This document shows, piece after piece, positions 17,509 to 26,761 of a stretch of 64,000 nucleotides of DNA. Location of the stretch: NCBI RefSeq assembly GCF_004320525.1, contig NZ_SIHX01000004.1, forward strand, positions 372,001-436,000, read 5' to 3'. Under the pieces are notes generated by a model. That model searched no databases and had not been told where the DNA came from. It saw only the letters and a program-made list of their open reading frames with translations. The translations under genes and the position numbers were made by a program. This stretch comes from Arthrobacter sp. S39 (GTDB lineage: Bacteria > Actinomycetota > Actinomycetes > Actinomycetales > Micrococcaceae). Position 1 is the first letter of the stretch. Every line of letters starts with the position of its first letter.

Positions 17509-20127
17509 ATGGCTGAAGACACTCAGGGTACAGACACGCCCTCCACCGCCCCTATCAACGTTCCGGACAAGCCCGCCCTCGAAGGGCTCGAAGCTGCCCT
17601 CACGCAGCGCTGGCTTGCCGAAGGGACCTACAAGTTCAACCCGGACACCACCCGGGAGCAGGTCTACTCGATCGACACTCCCCCGCCCACCGCGTCGGGC
17701 TCGCTGCACGTGGGACACATGTTCTCCTTCACGCAGACAGACGTGCTGGCCCGCTACCAGCGCATGATCGGCAAGAACGTGTTCTACCCCATGGGCTGGG
17801 ACGACAACGGCCTGCCCACCGAGCGCCGCGTGCAGAACTTCTACGGCGTCCGCTGCGACCCGGCCATCCCCTACGACGCCGGCTACCGCCCGCCCGCCCA
17901 GCCCGCCAAGAACCAGCGCGATTTCGACGTCGTCTCGCGCCGGAACTTCATCGAACTGTGTGAAGAGCTGGCTGTCGAGGACGAGAAGGTCTTCGAAAGC
18001 CTGTTCCAGCAGCTTGGCCTCTCCGTGGACTGGCAACTGACCTACCGGACCATCGACGACGCCTCCCGCGAAGTCTCCCAGCGCGCCTTCCTGGCCAACC
18101 TCGCAGCCGGCGACGCTTACATGGCCGAAGCGCCCACCCTGTGGGACGTCACCTTCCGGACGGCAGTAGCCCAGGCCGAACTGGAAGACCGCGAAGTGGC
18201 AGGCGCCTACTACCGGTACCCGTTCTTCACCGAGGACGGCGAAAAGATCTTCATCGAGACCACGCGCCCCGAACTGCTCGCGGCGTGCGCAGCCCTGGTG
18301 GCAAACCCCGACGACGAGCGGTACCAGCCGCTGTTCGGCAAGAAAGTCACCTCCCCCGTTTTCGGTGTTGAGGTTGAGGTCAAGGCCCACCCGCTCGCCA
18401 AGGCGGACAAGGGTTCAGGCATCGCCATGGTCTGCACGTTCGGTGACCTCACCGACGTCACCTGGTGGCGCGAACTCCAGCTGCCCACCCGTGCCATCGT
18501 GGGCCGGGACGGACGGATCATCGGCGACACCCCGGACTGGATCACCACCGACGCCGGCCGGGCCGCCTTCGCTGCCATCGCCGGCAAGACGGTCTTCAGC
18601 GCCAAGGAAACGGTAGTGGAGGCCCTGGCCGCCGAGGACCTGATCGACGGCGAGCCGAAGAAGATCATGCACCCCGTGAACTTCTATGAAAAGGGCGACA
18701 AGCCGCTCGAGGTTGTCACGTCCCGGCAGTGGTACTACCGCAACGGCGGCCGAGACGAAGACCGCCGTGAACGCCTGATCGCACGCGGCCACGAGATCGA
18801 CTTCCACCCTGCGTTTATGCGCTCCCGCTTCGAGAACTGGATCTCGGGGCTGAACGGCGACTGGCTCGTCTCACGACAGCGCTTCTTCGGCGTGCCCATC
18901 CCCGTCTGGTACCCCCTGGACGCCGACGGCAACCCCGACTACGACGCCCCGATCGTGCCTTCGGATGAGCAGCTTCCGGTTGACCCCGCCGCAGACGCAG
19001 CCCCGGGCTACGAGGAAGCCCAGCGCGACGTGCCGGGCGGCTTCACCGGTGACGCCGACATCCTGGACACCTGGGCCACGTCCTCCCTGACCCCGCAGAT
19101 TGTGGGCGGCTGGAGCCGGGACGAGGACCTCTTCGCCAAGGTGTTCCCGTTTGACCTCCGGCCGCAGGGCCACGACATCATCCGCACCTGGCTGTTCTCC
19201 TCAGTGGTCCAGGCGGACGCGCTGCAGCACGCCGCCCCGTGGAAGCACGCGGCCATCTCCGGCTGGATCCTGGACCCGGACCGGAAGAAGATGTCCAAGT
19301 CCAAGGGCAACGTGGTGGTTCCCACCGACGTGCTGGACGAATTCGGCTCGGATGCCGTCCGTTACTGGGCCACGTCCGCAAAGCTCGGTGCCGACACGGC
19401 GTACGAGATTGCGCAGATGAAGATTGGCCGCCGCCTGGCCATCAAGCTGCTCAACGCCTCCAAGTTTGTCCTGAACCTGGGCGCGACCGAGAACTCGGTG
19501 GTGTCCGCGGACCTTTCAGTCCTGACCAACCCCCTGGACCGGGCGGTGCTGGCCCAGCTGGCCGACGTGGTGCGGCAGTCCACCAAGGCGTTTGAGAACT
19601 ACGACTACGCCCGTGCCCTGCAGATCACGGAGAGCTTCTTCTGGCAGTTCACCGACGACTATGTGGAGCTCATCAAGGACCGCGCCTACGGTGCGGCCGG
19701 CGAGCAGGAGCAGGCTTCAGTGCTTGCCGCCCTCGCCACCAGCCTGGACACACTGCTGCGGCTGTTTGCCCCCTTCCTGCCCTTCGCCACCGAAGAGGTC
19801 TGGGGCTGGTGGCGCAACGGGTCGGTGCACCGTGCGCAATGGCCCGTTGCGGTAGAGGTCGACGGCGACACCACCCTGCTCGCCACCGTGGGCACTGCGC
19901 TGAGCGGCGTCCGCAAGGCAAAGTCCGAGGCCAAGGTCAAGCAACGCACCGAGGTGCTGTCCGCCACCATCACGGCATCGGAGTCGCTGACCACCCAGCT
20001 GAAGGCGGGGCTCGGGGACCTCAAGGCAGCATCGAACGCCCGCGAACTGACGCTGGTGGCCGGGGAAGGCGAACTGACCGTAAGTGACGTCGTCCTCGCG
20101 GCTCCTGAGGAGCCCGCGCAGGCCTGA
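17509..20127 (+). CDS. valS: Valyl-tRNA synthetase
   Basis: Class I synthetase charging tRNA-Val, 872 residues. HVGH at 67-70 is the HIGH motif, KMSKS lies at 594-598, with the editing domain between; DDNGLPTERRVQNF follows the HIGH region. A short C-terminal helical arm ends the protein. An in-frame stop just upstream makes ATG 17509 the first usable start; no strong ribosome binding site precedes it. Unlike ileS, no T-box is visible. An intrinsic terminator follows at 20136. Confidence 0.96.
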   Translation: MAEDTQGTDTPSTAPINVPDKPALEGLEAALTQRWLAEGTYKFNPDTTREQVYSIDTPPPTASGSLHVGHMFSFTQTDVLARYQRMIGKNVFYPMGWDDNGLPTERRVQNFYGVRCDPAIPYDAGYRPPAQPAKNQRDFDVVSRRNFIELCEELAVEDEKVFESLFQQLGLSVDWQLTYRTIDDASREVSQRAFLANLAAGDAYMAEAPTLWDVTFRTAVAQAELEDREVAGAYYRYPFFTEDGEKIFIETTRPELLAACAALVANPDDERYQPLFGKKVTSPVFGVEVEVKAHPLAKADKGSGIAMVCTFGDLTDVTWWRELQLPTRAIVGRDGRIIGDTPDWITTDAGRAAFAAIAGKTVFSAKETVVEALAAEDLIDGEPKKIMHPVNFYEKGDKPLEVVTSRQWYYRNGGRDEDRRERLIARGHEIDFHPAFMRSRFENWISGLNGDWLVSRQRFFGVPIPVWYPLDADGNPDYDAPIVPSDEQLPVDPAADAAPGYEEAQRDVPGGFTGDADILDTWATSSLTPQIVGGWSRDEDLFAKVFPFDLRPQGHDIIRTWLFSSVVQADALQHAAPWKHAAISGWILDPDRKKMSKSKGNVVVPTDVLDEFGSDAVRYWATSAKLGADTAYEIAQMKIGRRLAIKLLNASKFVLNLGATENSVVSADLSVLTNPLDRAVLAQLADVVRQSTKAFENYDYARALQITESFFWQFTDDYVELIKDRAYGAAGEQEQASVLAALATSLDTLLRLFAPFLPFATEEVWGWWRNGSVHRAQWPVAVEVDGDTTLLATVGTALSGVRKAKSEAKVKQRTEVLSATITASESLTTQLKAGLGDLKAASNARELTLVAGEGELTVSDVVLAAPEEPAQA

Positions 20128-20135
20128 CCGGATCC

Positions 20136-20163
20136 GGGCCCGCTTCCGGGCGGGTCCGTTTTT
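20136..20163 (+). terminator. Intrinsic terminator of valS
   Basis: GGGCCCGC / GCGGGTCC stem (one wobble pair) followed by GTTTTT, nine bases after the valS stop. Confidence 0.75.
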
Positions 20164-20427
20164 GGGCCGGCCGGTTTTTGGGCAAAGGGGAAGCCCCATC
20201 AGCGTTTTGCCGTTGGTGGGGCTTCGACTTTTCGGCCATCTGGTGACGTCTTTGATGGTCTGGCAGGATCCGCTGATCTTCAGGTCTTCCTACCTCGTCA
20301 CTGGTAGCTTGTATCCGGCTTTGCCGATGGCTGCGTCAGATACATATCACTGAATCTTTGGTTCCTGCGTCTCACTTCTTTCGAAGTGGGTAACAACCAT
20401 TCTGGTCCCGCAGGTGGGGATGCGCAA

Positions 20428-20469
20428 GAGCCCCGGAAGAACTACATCAGAGTAGTTCGTCCGGGGCTC
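20428..20469 (-). terminator. Hairpin downstream of the DsbA-like gene
   Basis: An 18-bp stem with one mismatch (GAGCCCCGGA-GAACTAC arms) and a six-base loop, located just past the stop of the minus-strand DsbA-like gene. A strong structure without a long T-tract. Confidence 0.6.
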
Positions 20470-20493
20470 CTTCCTGCTTGCGGGGCGCGGGCG

Positions 20494-21108
20494 TCAGTCG
20501 AACTGGGGACGCTCGGTGCGGCTCCGCTTGATCTCGAAGAAATGCGGATAGGAAGCCAGCGCCACGGTGGCGTCCCACAGCTGCCCGGCCTGCTCGTCCC
20601 GCGGGATGCGGGTCAGCACGGGGCCGAAGAAGGCTGTACCGTTGAAGGCCACCACGGGGGTGCCGACGTCCTGGCCCACCAGCGAAATGCCCTCCTCATG
20701 GCTGGCACGCAGCTGGCGATCAAACTCATCCGAGGCGGCGGCGTCTGCCAGTCCGGCCGGGAGGCCGCATTCGGCCAGGGCCTTGCTGATGACGATGCCG
20801 AAGTCCTTCTGCCCGCCGTCGTGGATCTGGGTTCCCATGGCATCGTACAGCGGCTTGATGACGTGGTCGCCGTGCTGTTCCTTGGCCGCGATGATGACGC
20901 GTACCGGGCCCCAGGCCTTGTCCATGGATTTCCGGTAGGCCGGTTCCAGGTCGCGGCCCTCGTTCAGGACCGCAAGGCTCATCACGTGCCAGACCGTTTT
21001 GATGTCGCGGACAGCCTCCACCTCGCCGATCCAGCGTGACGTGATCCACGCGAACGGGCACAGCGGGTCGAACCAGAAGTCGGCCTGGTTGGTGGTGGTT
21101 TCAGTCAT
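20494..21108 (-). CDS. DsbA-like protein of the mycothiol-dependent nitroreductase (Rv2466c) type
   Basis: Thioredoxin-fold protein of 204 residues beginning MTETTTNQADFWFDPLCPFAW, with the active-site motif CPFA at 17-20, an inserted helical domain, and a cis-proline region VGTPVVAFNG. Rv2466c-type proteins use mycothiol, the main thiol of actinobacteria, and are cytoplasmic; no signal peptide is seen. The second active-site cysteine is absent, implying a monothiol mechanism. ATG 21108 is chosen because GGAGG precedes it; an upstream in-frame codon would add MNNPEDFR. It lies next to clpX. Confidence 0.85.
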   Translation of the reverse strand: MTETTTNQADFWFDPLCPFAWITSRWIGEVEAVRDIKTVWHVMSLAVLNEGRDLEPAYRKSMDKAWGPVRVIIAAKEQHGDHVIKPLYDAMGTQIHDGGQKDFGIVISKALAECGLPAGLADAAASDEFDRQLRASHEEGISLVGQDVGTPVVAFNGTAFFGPVLTRIPRDEQAGQLWDATVALASYPHFFEIKRSRTERPQFD

Positions 21109-21159
21109 GCGGAAGTCCTCCGGGTTGTTCAATCTTTTAGCGGTGTGCGGCCGGTGTTG

Positions 21160-22440
21160 TCAGGCTGATTTACGCCGTTTGGTCACGTGGGGAATCATGG
21201 TCGGCTCGGCCTTGCTGAGCACCACGTCGGCGGTGATCACCACACTGGCGATGTCCTCGCGGCTGGGGAGGTCGAACATGACCGGGAGGAGCACTTCCTC
21301 CATGATGGCGCGCAGGCCGCGTGCGCCGGTGCCCCTTTCGAGGGCCTGTTCCGCGATGGCGTTGAGCGCGTCCTGGTCGAAGACCAGTTCCACGCCGTCG
21401 ATCTGGAACATCTTCTGGTACTGCTTGACCAGCGCGTTCTTGGGCGTGGAAAGGATCTGGATCAGGGCGTCACGGTCCAGGCTGGACACCGTGGTGATCA
21501 CCGGGAGCCGGCCGATGAATTCCGGGATAAGACCGAATTTCAGGAGGTCCTCGGGCATCACTTCGCCGTAGGAGTCAACCTTGTTGCTGGCATCGTTGAG
21601 CGGGGCCCCGAAGCCGATGCCCTTGCGTCCGGAACGGGAACCGATGATTTCTTCCAGTCCGGCGAAAGCCCCGGCCACGATGAAGAGCACGTTGGTGGTG
21701 TCGATCTGGATGAATTCCTGGTGCGGGTGCTTGCGGCCACCCTGGGGAGGTACCGAGGCGACCGTTCCTTCGAGGATCTTCAGGAGCGCCTGCTGGACGC
21801 CCTCGCCGGACACGTCCCGGGTGATGGAAGGGTTCTCGCTCTTCCGGGAGATCTTGTCGATCTCGTCAATGTAGATGATGCCCTGCTCGGCCTTCTTGAC
21901 GTCGTAGTCCGCGGCCTGGATGAGCTTGAGGAGGATGTTCTCCACGTCCTCACCCACGTATCCGGCTTCGGTCAGCGCAGTGGCGTCGGCGACGGCGAAG
22001 GGGACATTGAGGCGGCGGGCGAGCGTCTGGGCGAGGTAGGTCTTGCCACAGCCGGTGGGGCCGATCAGGAGGATGTTGGACTTGGCGATTTCGACGTCGT
22101 CGTGGTGGCCGCCCTCGGCAAGGCTGCCGCTCTTGGGCGCGTGGCCTGCCTGGATCCGCTTGTAGTGGTTGTAGACCGCGACGGCGAGGGAGCGCTTGGC
22201 CGGTTCCTGGCCGATGACGTATTCCTGCAGGAAGTCGAAGATTTCCCGGGGTTTGGGCAGTTCAAAGCTTCCCAGATCGGCGACTTCCGCGAGCTCTTCC
22301 TCAATGATCTCGTTGCAGAGCTCAATGCACTCGTCGCAGATGTAGACACCGGGCCCGGCAATAAGCTTCCGTACCTGCTTCTGGCTCTTTCCGCAGAAAG
22401 AACACTTCAGCAGATCCGTGCTCTCGCCAATCCGAGCCAT
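21160..22440 (-). CDS. clpX: ATP-dependent Clp protease ATP-binding subunit ClpX
   Basis: AAA+ unfoldase that feeds substrates to ClpP. The 426-residue protein has the N-terminal C4 zinc-binding domain (CSFCGK...CDEC, about residues 14-39), Walker A GPTGCGKT, Walker [10 protein letters not shown], pore loop GYVGEDVE, and the arginine-finger region RGTGARGLR near the C-terminus. AGGGG seven bases before the ATG is a clear ribosome binding site. It is separated from clpP2 by 180 bases with a terminator and its own -10-like TAGAGT, so it probably has an independent promoter. Confidence 0.97.
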   Translation of the reverse strand: MARIGESTDLLKCSFCGKSQKQVRKLIAGPGVYICDECIELCNEIIEEELAEVADLGSFELPKPREIFDFLQEYVIGQEPAKRSLAVAVYNHYKRIQAGHAPKSGSLAEGGHHDDVEIAKSNILLIGPTGCGKTYLAQTLARRLNVPFAVADATALTEAGYVGEDVENILLKLIQAADYDVKKAEQGIIYIDEIDKISRKSENPSITRDVSGEGVQQALLKILEGTVASVPPQGGRKHPHQEFIQIDTTNVLFIVAGAFAGLEEIIGSRSGRKGIGFGAPLNDASNKVDSYGEVMPEDLLKFGLIPEFIGRLPVITTVSSLDRDALIQILSTPKNALVKQYQKMFQIDGVELVFDQDALNAIAEQALERGTGARGLRAIMEEVLLPVMFDLPSREDIASVVITADVVLSKAEPTMIPHVTKRRKSA

Positions 22441-22567
22441 ATGTGAACCCCTTAGTATCTTGCTGCCAGGCAGCTGTGCACCGTTGCTGGAATCTGGACC
22501 GGCCTGGGAGGGCCCGCCGTGACAACATCCACTCTAGGTCACATTCGGCCCCAAGGGTGGAAAGCGA

Positions 22568-22606
22568 AGGCCGGTGCGGCCCAAATGAACTGGACCGCAC
22601 CGGCCT
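22568..22606 (-). terminator. Hairpin terminator of clpP1-clpP2
   Basis: A perfect 12-bp stem (AGGCCGGTGCGG / CCGCACCGGCCT) with a 15-base loop starts about 15 bases after the clpP2 stop. No T-tract follows. Confidence 0.6.
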
Positions 22607-22620
22607 GGCGATAAGCCGTA

Positions 22621-23280
22621 CTACCTGGTAATTGCCTGTGGCTTGATCTTGCGTGAATCCAGGACCTGGTCGATGAGGCCGTAATTCATGGCCTCTTCGG
22701 CGGTCAGGATCTTGTCGCGCTCGATGTCGTTGTTGACCTGTTCCGAGGTGCGGCCCGAGTGGTGGGCAAGCGTGTCCTCAAGCCACGCGCGCATCCGCAT
22801 GACTTCAGCGGCCTGGATTTCGAGGTCCGACGCCTGTCCGCCCTGCCCGCCGGACAGTGCCGGCTGGTGGATCAGGACGCGGGCGTTGGGCAGTGCCAGC
22901 CGCTTGCCGGGGGTGCCGGCTGCAAGCAGGACGGCAGCAGCGCTGGCGGCCTGCCCGAGGCAGACGGTCTGGATCTCAGGCCGGATGTACTGCATGGTGT
23001 CGTAGATCGCCGTCATGGCGGTGAAGGAACCGCCCGGGGAGTTGATGTACAGCGTGATGTCGCGGTCCGGGTCCGTTGACTCCAGGACCAGCAGCTGGGC
23101 CATGACGTCGTCGGCAGAGGCGTCGTCCACCTGCACGCCGAGGAAAATGATGCGGTCCTCGAACAGCTTGGTGTAGGGGTCCTGGCGCTTGAAGCCGTAG
23201 GGTGTGCGTTCCTCGAACTGGGGCAGGACGTAGCGGCTGGTCGGAAGATTACCGGCAGTCGATCCGAAGTTGTAGGTCAT
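22621..23280 (-). CDS. clpP2: ATP-dependent Clp protease proteolytic subunit ClpP2
   Basis: Serine peptidase subunit, 219 residues, with catalytic serine in [10 protein letters not shown] and histidine in ARVLIHQP, and the handle region with [12 protein letters not shown]. Actinobacteria have two non-identical ClpP rings that assemble into a mixed tetradecamer; this copy begins [21 protein letters not shown], a ClpP2-type propeptide. It follows clpP1 by 35 bases, so both are one transcription unit. An ATG with a nearby GAGCAAT purine run supports the start. Confidence 0.96.
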   Translation of the reverse strand: MTYNFGSTAGNLPTSRYVLPQFEERTPYGFKRQDPYTKLFEDRIIFLGVQVDDASADDVMAQLLVLESTDPDRDITLYINSPGGSFTAMTAIYDTMQYIRPEIQTVCLGQAASAAAVLLAAGTPGKRLALPNARVLIHQPALSGGQGGQASDLEIQAAEVMRMRAWLEDTLAHHSGRTSEQVNNDIERDKILTAEEAMNYGLIDQVLDSRKIKPQAITR

Positions 23281-23315
23281 TTTATTGCTCCTGATCTGGG
23301 TGTTCTAAGTGCCGG

Positions 23316-23963
23316 TTACGCTGAAGCCGACTCGCTGGACGTGCCGTTGGCGGTTCCGCCGCCACCGGACACGGACCCGGCGTGGGCCGCGATCTTGTCA
23401 AAGAAGCCGTACTCGAGGGCTTCCGGAGCAGTGAACCACTTGTCGCGGTCGTTGTCCTTGAGGATGGTTTCAACGCTCTGGCCGGTCTGCTCGGCAGTCA
23501 GCTCGGCCATGACTTTCTTCATGTGCAGGATCAGCTCGGCCTGGATCTTGATGTCCGAGGCGGTGCCGCCGATGCCGCCGGAGGGCTGGTGCATCAGGAC
23601 ACGGGCGTTCGGGGTGGCGTACCGCTTGCCCTTGGTGCCGGATGAGAGCAGGAACTGCCCCATGGAGGCTGCCAGGCCGGTGGCCACGGTGACAACGTCG
23701 TTCGGGATGAACTGCATGGTGTCGTAGATGGCCATGCCGGCGGTAACGGAGCCGCCGGGAGAGTTGATGTAAAGGTAGATGTCCTTTTCCGGGTTCTCGG
23801 CGGACAGGAGCAGCAGCTGCGAGCAGATTGCGTTGGCGTTGTCATCGCGCACCTCGGAGCCCAGCCAGATGATCCGCTCTTTCAGGAGGCGGTTGTAGAT
23901 GTAGTTGTCCTGGGCTGCGGGATCGACTGTCGCCATCCGTGGGGCCTCTGCGTGCTGTGACAT
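23316..23963 (-). CDS. clpP1: ATP-dependent Clp protease proteolytic subunit ClpP1
   Basis: Partner of ClpP2 in the mixed ClpP protease. 215 residues with the catalytic serine in [10 protein letters not shown], histidine in RVLMHQP, and [18 protein letters not shown] eight bases upstream supports ATG 23963. The C-terminal [17 protein letters not shown] tail is low-complexity. A candidate ClgR box lies about 100 bases upstream, in line with ClgR control of clpP1P2 known in other actinobacteria. Confidence 0.96.
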   Translation of the reverse strand: MSQHAEAPRMATVDPAAQDNYIYNRLLKERIIWLGSEVRDDNANAICSQLLLLSAENPEKDIYLYINSPGGSVTAGMAIYDTMQFIPNDVVTVATGLAASMGQFLLSSGTKGKRYATPNARVLMHQPSGGIGGTASDIKIQAELILHMKKVMAELTAEQTGQSVETILKDNDRDKWFTAPEALEYGFFDKIAAHAGSVSGGGGTANGTSSESASA

Positions 23964-24062
23964 GTGTACTTACCTCTCGCTGGTGACGGTGACATCACTG
24001 AACTTCACTACTTGGACACTAACCGTTTTGACGGCCGATTTGTTCGCCCGAATCGCGCTGTT

Positions 24063-24073
24063 CGCTGACGGCG
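24063..24073 (-). promoter_or_regulatory. Candidate ClgR box upstream of clpP1
   Basis: CGCTGACGGCG fits the core CGCYNANRGCG described for ClgR in Corynebacterium glutamicum. It lies about 100 bases before clpP1 and about 35 bases upstream of a TAGTGT -10-like hexamer on the minus strand. The flanking AT preference is met on one side only. Confidence 0.45.
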
Positions 24074-24106
24074 CACGAGCCGGAAACCGGCTGTTAAAGC
24101 GCCCAG

Positions 24107-24131
24107 CCCCCGGACCGGCAGGGTCCAGGGG
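24107..24131 (-). terminator. Hairpin downstream of tig
   Basis: Ten-base arms (CCCCCGGACC / GGTCCAGGGG, one mismatch) with a five-base loop, about 25 bases after the trigger factor stop. Confidence 0.5.
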
Positions 24132-24155
24132 CGGGCGGTGGAAATTAATGCCGTA

Positions 24156-25553
24156 TTAGAACTTCACTGCAGCGGGGTCGTCGTTCGCTGCGGTATCGGT
24201 CGTGGCTTCGTCCGAAGCGGCGTCGGCTGCTTCTTCCTCAACGGCCGGAGCTTCCTCTTCGCCGCCGGGGCGGACGAAGTCGCTCAGGTCAACGCTCTTG
24301 CCGGCGGAGTCGGTGACGGTGGCCTGGCCCAGCACAACGGCCAGGGCCTTGCGGCGGCGAACCTCGGAAACCATCATGGGGACCTGGCCGCTCTGATCGA
24401 TGATCTGGGCGAACTGGTTCGGGTCCATGCCGTACTGGCTGGCGGTGGTGACGATGTAGTCGATCAGCTCGTTCTGGCTGACGTTGACTTCTTCCTTTTC
24501 GGCGATGGCGTCAAGGATGATCTCGTTCTGGAAGGCGCGGGCCGTGTTGGCCTTGACCTCGGCGCGGTGCTCCTCGGTGTCGTGTTCGCCTTCGCCGTGG
24601 CCGCTGCCCTCCTTGAAGTGCGCTTCGAGCTGCTCTTCAACCACGGAGTCCGGAACCGGAACCTCAACGAGCTCCACGAGCTTGTCCAGGACCTTGTCGC
24701 GGGCCTCTACGCCCTGCTCGACGACCTTGGAGTCTGCAGCCTGCTTGGCCAGGTCTTCACGGAGTTCAGCCAGGGTGTCGAACTCCGACGCCAGCTGGGC
24801 GAAGTCGTCGTTGGCTTCGGGGAGCTCGCGCTCCTTGACGGCTTTGACGACAACCTTGACCTGGGATGCTTCGCCGGCGTGGTCGCCGCCCACCAGGGTG
24901 GTGTCGAAGATGGCGTCCTCATCGGCGCTCAGGCCGGTGACTGCCTCGTCCAGGCCCTCAAGCATGGTTCCGGCGCCAACCTGGTAGGACAGGCCGGCAG
25001 CGGAGTCCACCTCGGCGCCGTCAACGGTTGCGGTGATGTCGATGGTCAGGAAGTCGCCATCGGCAGCCGGGCGGTCCACGGACTTCAGCGTGCCGAAACG
25101 GCCACGGAGTTCGTCCAGGGCCTTGTCGACGTCCTCATCGGAGGATTCCGCAGCGGCAACCTCGACCTTGATGCCGGCGTAGTCAGGCAGCTCGATCTCG
25201 GGGCGGACGTCAACCTCGGCGTGGAACTTCAGTTCCCCGTCGGTGGAGGTGGGGTCCGGAACTTCGGTGATCTCAACCTCGGGGCGGCTCAGGGGGCGGA
25301 TGCCCGATTCCTGCACAGCGGCCTGGTACCAGCCGTTGAGGCCTTCGTTGATGGCAGTCTCCAGGACGTAGCCGCGGCCAACGCGCTGATCGATCAGCTT
25401 GGACGGGACCTTGCCCTTACGGAAGCCAGGGACCTGGATCTGCGAAGCAACAGTCTTGTATGCCTCGTCGATGCTGGGCTTCAATTCCTCAAAGGGGACC
25501 TCAACATTGAGCTTGACCCGCGTGGGGGTGAGGTTCTCGACAGCGCTCTTCAC
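24156..25553 (-). CDS. tig: Trigger factor
   Basis: Ribosome-bound chaperone and peptidyl-prolyl isomerase meeting nascent chains. The 465-residue product has the ribosome-binding N-domain with [10 protein letters not shown] (the GFRxxKxP signature), a FKBP-like PPIase domain in the middle, the helical C-terminal domain, and an acidic Ala/Glu/Asp-rich tail of about 45 residues. The GTG start ([15 protein letters not shown]) has AGGAG ten bases upstream. It precedes the clp genes on the same strand but a terminator separates them. Confidence 0.97.
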   Translation of the reverse strand: MKSAVENLTPTRVKLNVEVPFEELKPSIDEAYKTVASQIQVPGFRKGKVPSKLIDQRVGRGYVLETAINEGLNGWYQAAVQESGIRPLSRPEVEITEVPDPTSTDGELKFHAEVDVRPEIELPDYAGIKVEVAAAESSDEDVDKALDELRGRFGTLKSVDRPAADGDFLTIDITATVDGAEVDSAAGLSYQVGAGTMLEGLDEAVTGLSADEDAIFDTTLVGGDHAGEASQVKVVVKAVKERELPEANDDFAQLASEFDTLAELREDLAKQAADSKVVEQGVEARDKVLDKLVELVEVPVPDSVVEEQLEAHFKEGSGHGEGEHDTEEHRAEVKANTARAFQNEIILDAIAEKEEVNVSQNELIDYIVTTASQYGMDPNQFAQIIDQSGQVPMMVSEVRRRKALAVVLGQATVTDSAGKSVDLSDFVRPGGEEEAPAVEEEAADAASDEATTDTAANDDPAAVKF

Positions 25554-25637
25554 GGTCTAAGTACTCCTGGGTTTGTGGGATGGGTTTTCTGCAAAATTCT
25601 TGTGTTCTGTCCAGGCCGTCCGGTCCGGGCCGCAGAG

Positions 25638-25712
25638 TCGGGGTGACAGGATTTGAACCTGCGACTTCCTGCTCCCAAAGCAGGTGCTCTAGCCAAGCTG
25701 AGCTACACCCCG
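25638..25712 (-). tRNA. tRNA-Pro(TGG)
   Basis: 75 bases including discriminator A. The acceptor stem CGGGGTG/CACCCCG, T-arm GCAGG-TTCAAAT-CCTGT and anticodon loop TTTGGGA give anticodon TGG. CCA is not encoded. It lies just upstream of tig on the same strand. Confidence 0.95.
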
Positions 25713-25860
25713 TAAGTGCACAGGCAAGTCTACGTTCATACCGGCCGTGAATGCACATTTGACACGTGGGGCATGAATTAGGTTTAGTTGTATCCGGCTT
25801 GATCAGCCAGCCCGAAAGACCGGCCGCTAACATTGTAGATGTTAGAAGTGCTGTTCTCCC

Positions 25861-25934
25861 GGGGACGTAGCTTAATGGTAAAGCCTCAGTCTTCCAAACT
25901 GATTACGCGGGTTCGATTCCCGTCGTCCCCTCCA
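25861..25934 (+). tRNA. tRNA-Gly(TCC)
   Basis: Acceptor stem GGGGACG/CGTCCCC, anticodon loop CTTCCAA (anticodon TCC), T-arm GCGGG-TTCGATT-CCCGT, discriminator T and encoded CCA (25932-25934). An intrinsic terminator follows 30 bases later. Confidence 0.96.
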
Positions 25935-25963
25935 CGACCGGTCCTGTCAAAGGACCACAGACG

Positions 25964-25992
25964 AAGGGCCCCTCGATGAGGGGCCCTTTTCT
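25964..25992 (+). terminator. Intrinsic terminator of tRNA-Gly
   Basis: A stem of AAGGGCCCCTC / GAGGGGCCCTT with a GAT loop followed by TTTTCTTG, a classical intrinsic terminator. Confidence 0.85.
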
Positions 25993-26025
25993 TGTTGGCT
26001 AGCACAGAAAGGCCCCGCAAATTCC

Positions 26026-26739
26026 GTGCCACCACCTATACGCCAACTCAATCCGTTGATCCGCAAGTATCTCAAGGTCAACGACGCCACCCATGCAGAG
26101 GCCAGGGGCTTCGGCGAACTCAAGCCTGTCGAGCCGGAGGCCCGGCGCGAGGGCGCGCCCGTCGCCGGCGATGACCAGGTCTACGTGATGAAGTACGGGA
26201 CGGATTACCACACTGCGTGGTGCCGGGTGGTGGCCGACAAATGGGACCACTCACCCAGGGGACTGCTCGTGACCCTTTTGGCGGATGTCGGGGGGCGGGC
26301 CCGGTGCCAGGAATGCGGCCGGCCCGGGAAGAGGGCAAAGGGGTCGTCCGTGCAGGAATCACCGGCGCAGCCCCGGCCTACGGCCCAACCCCTGTCTGAT
26401 GCAGTGATCCCGCTGCGGGTCATCGGCGTCGCCCATGGAATCCTCTTCCTGGCGGCGGGGCAGGAGCATCGGGAACTCCTCAAGGAGACTGCCGTGGAGC
26501 CCGCGACGGTGCTGTCTGTGGGCGGACGTCGGGACGGCACGGTGGTGCGGCTGGACGCCGTCCGCGACGAGCCGCTTCTCCTTGTCCAGCTGGACCCCCG
26601 CGCGACCTTCCGGGATGGTCCGTACCAGGTCCGCCTGCGTAATCCGCTGCAGCGATCGGCGACCAAGGCCTACGCCGTGGAGTCCGTTGAACCGGCCTTC
26701 GGCAATGACACTGCATCACAGACCCGGCGGGCAGAATAA
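26026..26739 (+). CDS. Hypothetical protein with a CxxC pair
   Basis: 237-residue product I do not recognise. Strong GC3 bias over the whole frame supports coding. It has no signal peptide or membrane segment, and a central DVGGRARCQECGRPGKRAKG stretch with one CxxC and basic residues that could bind metal. A C-terminal domain (about 125-225) contains VIPLRVIGVAHGILFLAAG. The GTG start at 26026 is poorly supported (AAAGG 13 bases upstream). It stands alone between the tRNA-Gly terminator and the convergent glycosylase gene. Confidence 0.6.
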   Translation: MPPPIRQLNPLIRKYLKVNDATHAEARGFGELKPVEPEARREGAPVAGDDQVYVMKYGTDYHTAWCRVVADKWDHSPRGLLVTLLADVGGRARCQECGRPGKRAKGSSVQESPAQPRPTAQPLSDAVIPLRVIGVAHGILFLAAGQEHRELLKETAVEPATVLSVGGRRDGTVVRLDAVRDEPLLLVQLDPRATFRDGPYQVRLRNPLQRSATKAYAVESVEPAFGNDTASQTRRAE

Positions 26740-26761
26740 CAGCACGCCTGGCCCGCAGTCC

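Larger units (their letters stand above)
20128..20493. other. 366-base spacer after valS with several hairpins
   Basis: No gene is seen. It holds the valS terminator (20136-20163), a second stem GAAGCCCCA-TCA / TGGTGGGGCTTC near 20190-20231, an AT-richer stretch at about 20240-20400 that stands out from the neighbouring genes, a short CACTTC-TTTC-GAAGTG hairpin near 20376-20391, and the terminator of the minus-strand DsbA-like gene at 20428-20469. The central stretch may be a decayed gene or element but matches nothing I recognise. Confidence 0.5.

Noticed and set aside
25861..26025. A genomic-island attachment site at tRNA-Gly.
   Set aside because: There is no downstream duplication of the tRNA 3' end and no integrase; the tRNA is followed by a normal terminator.
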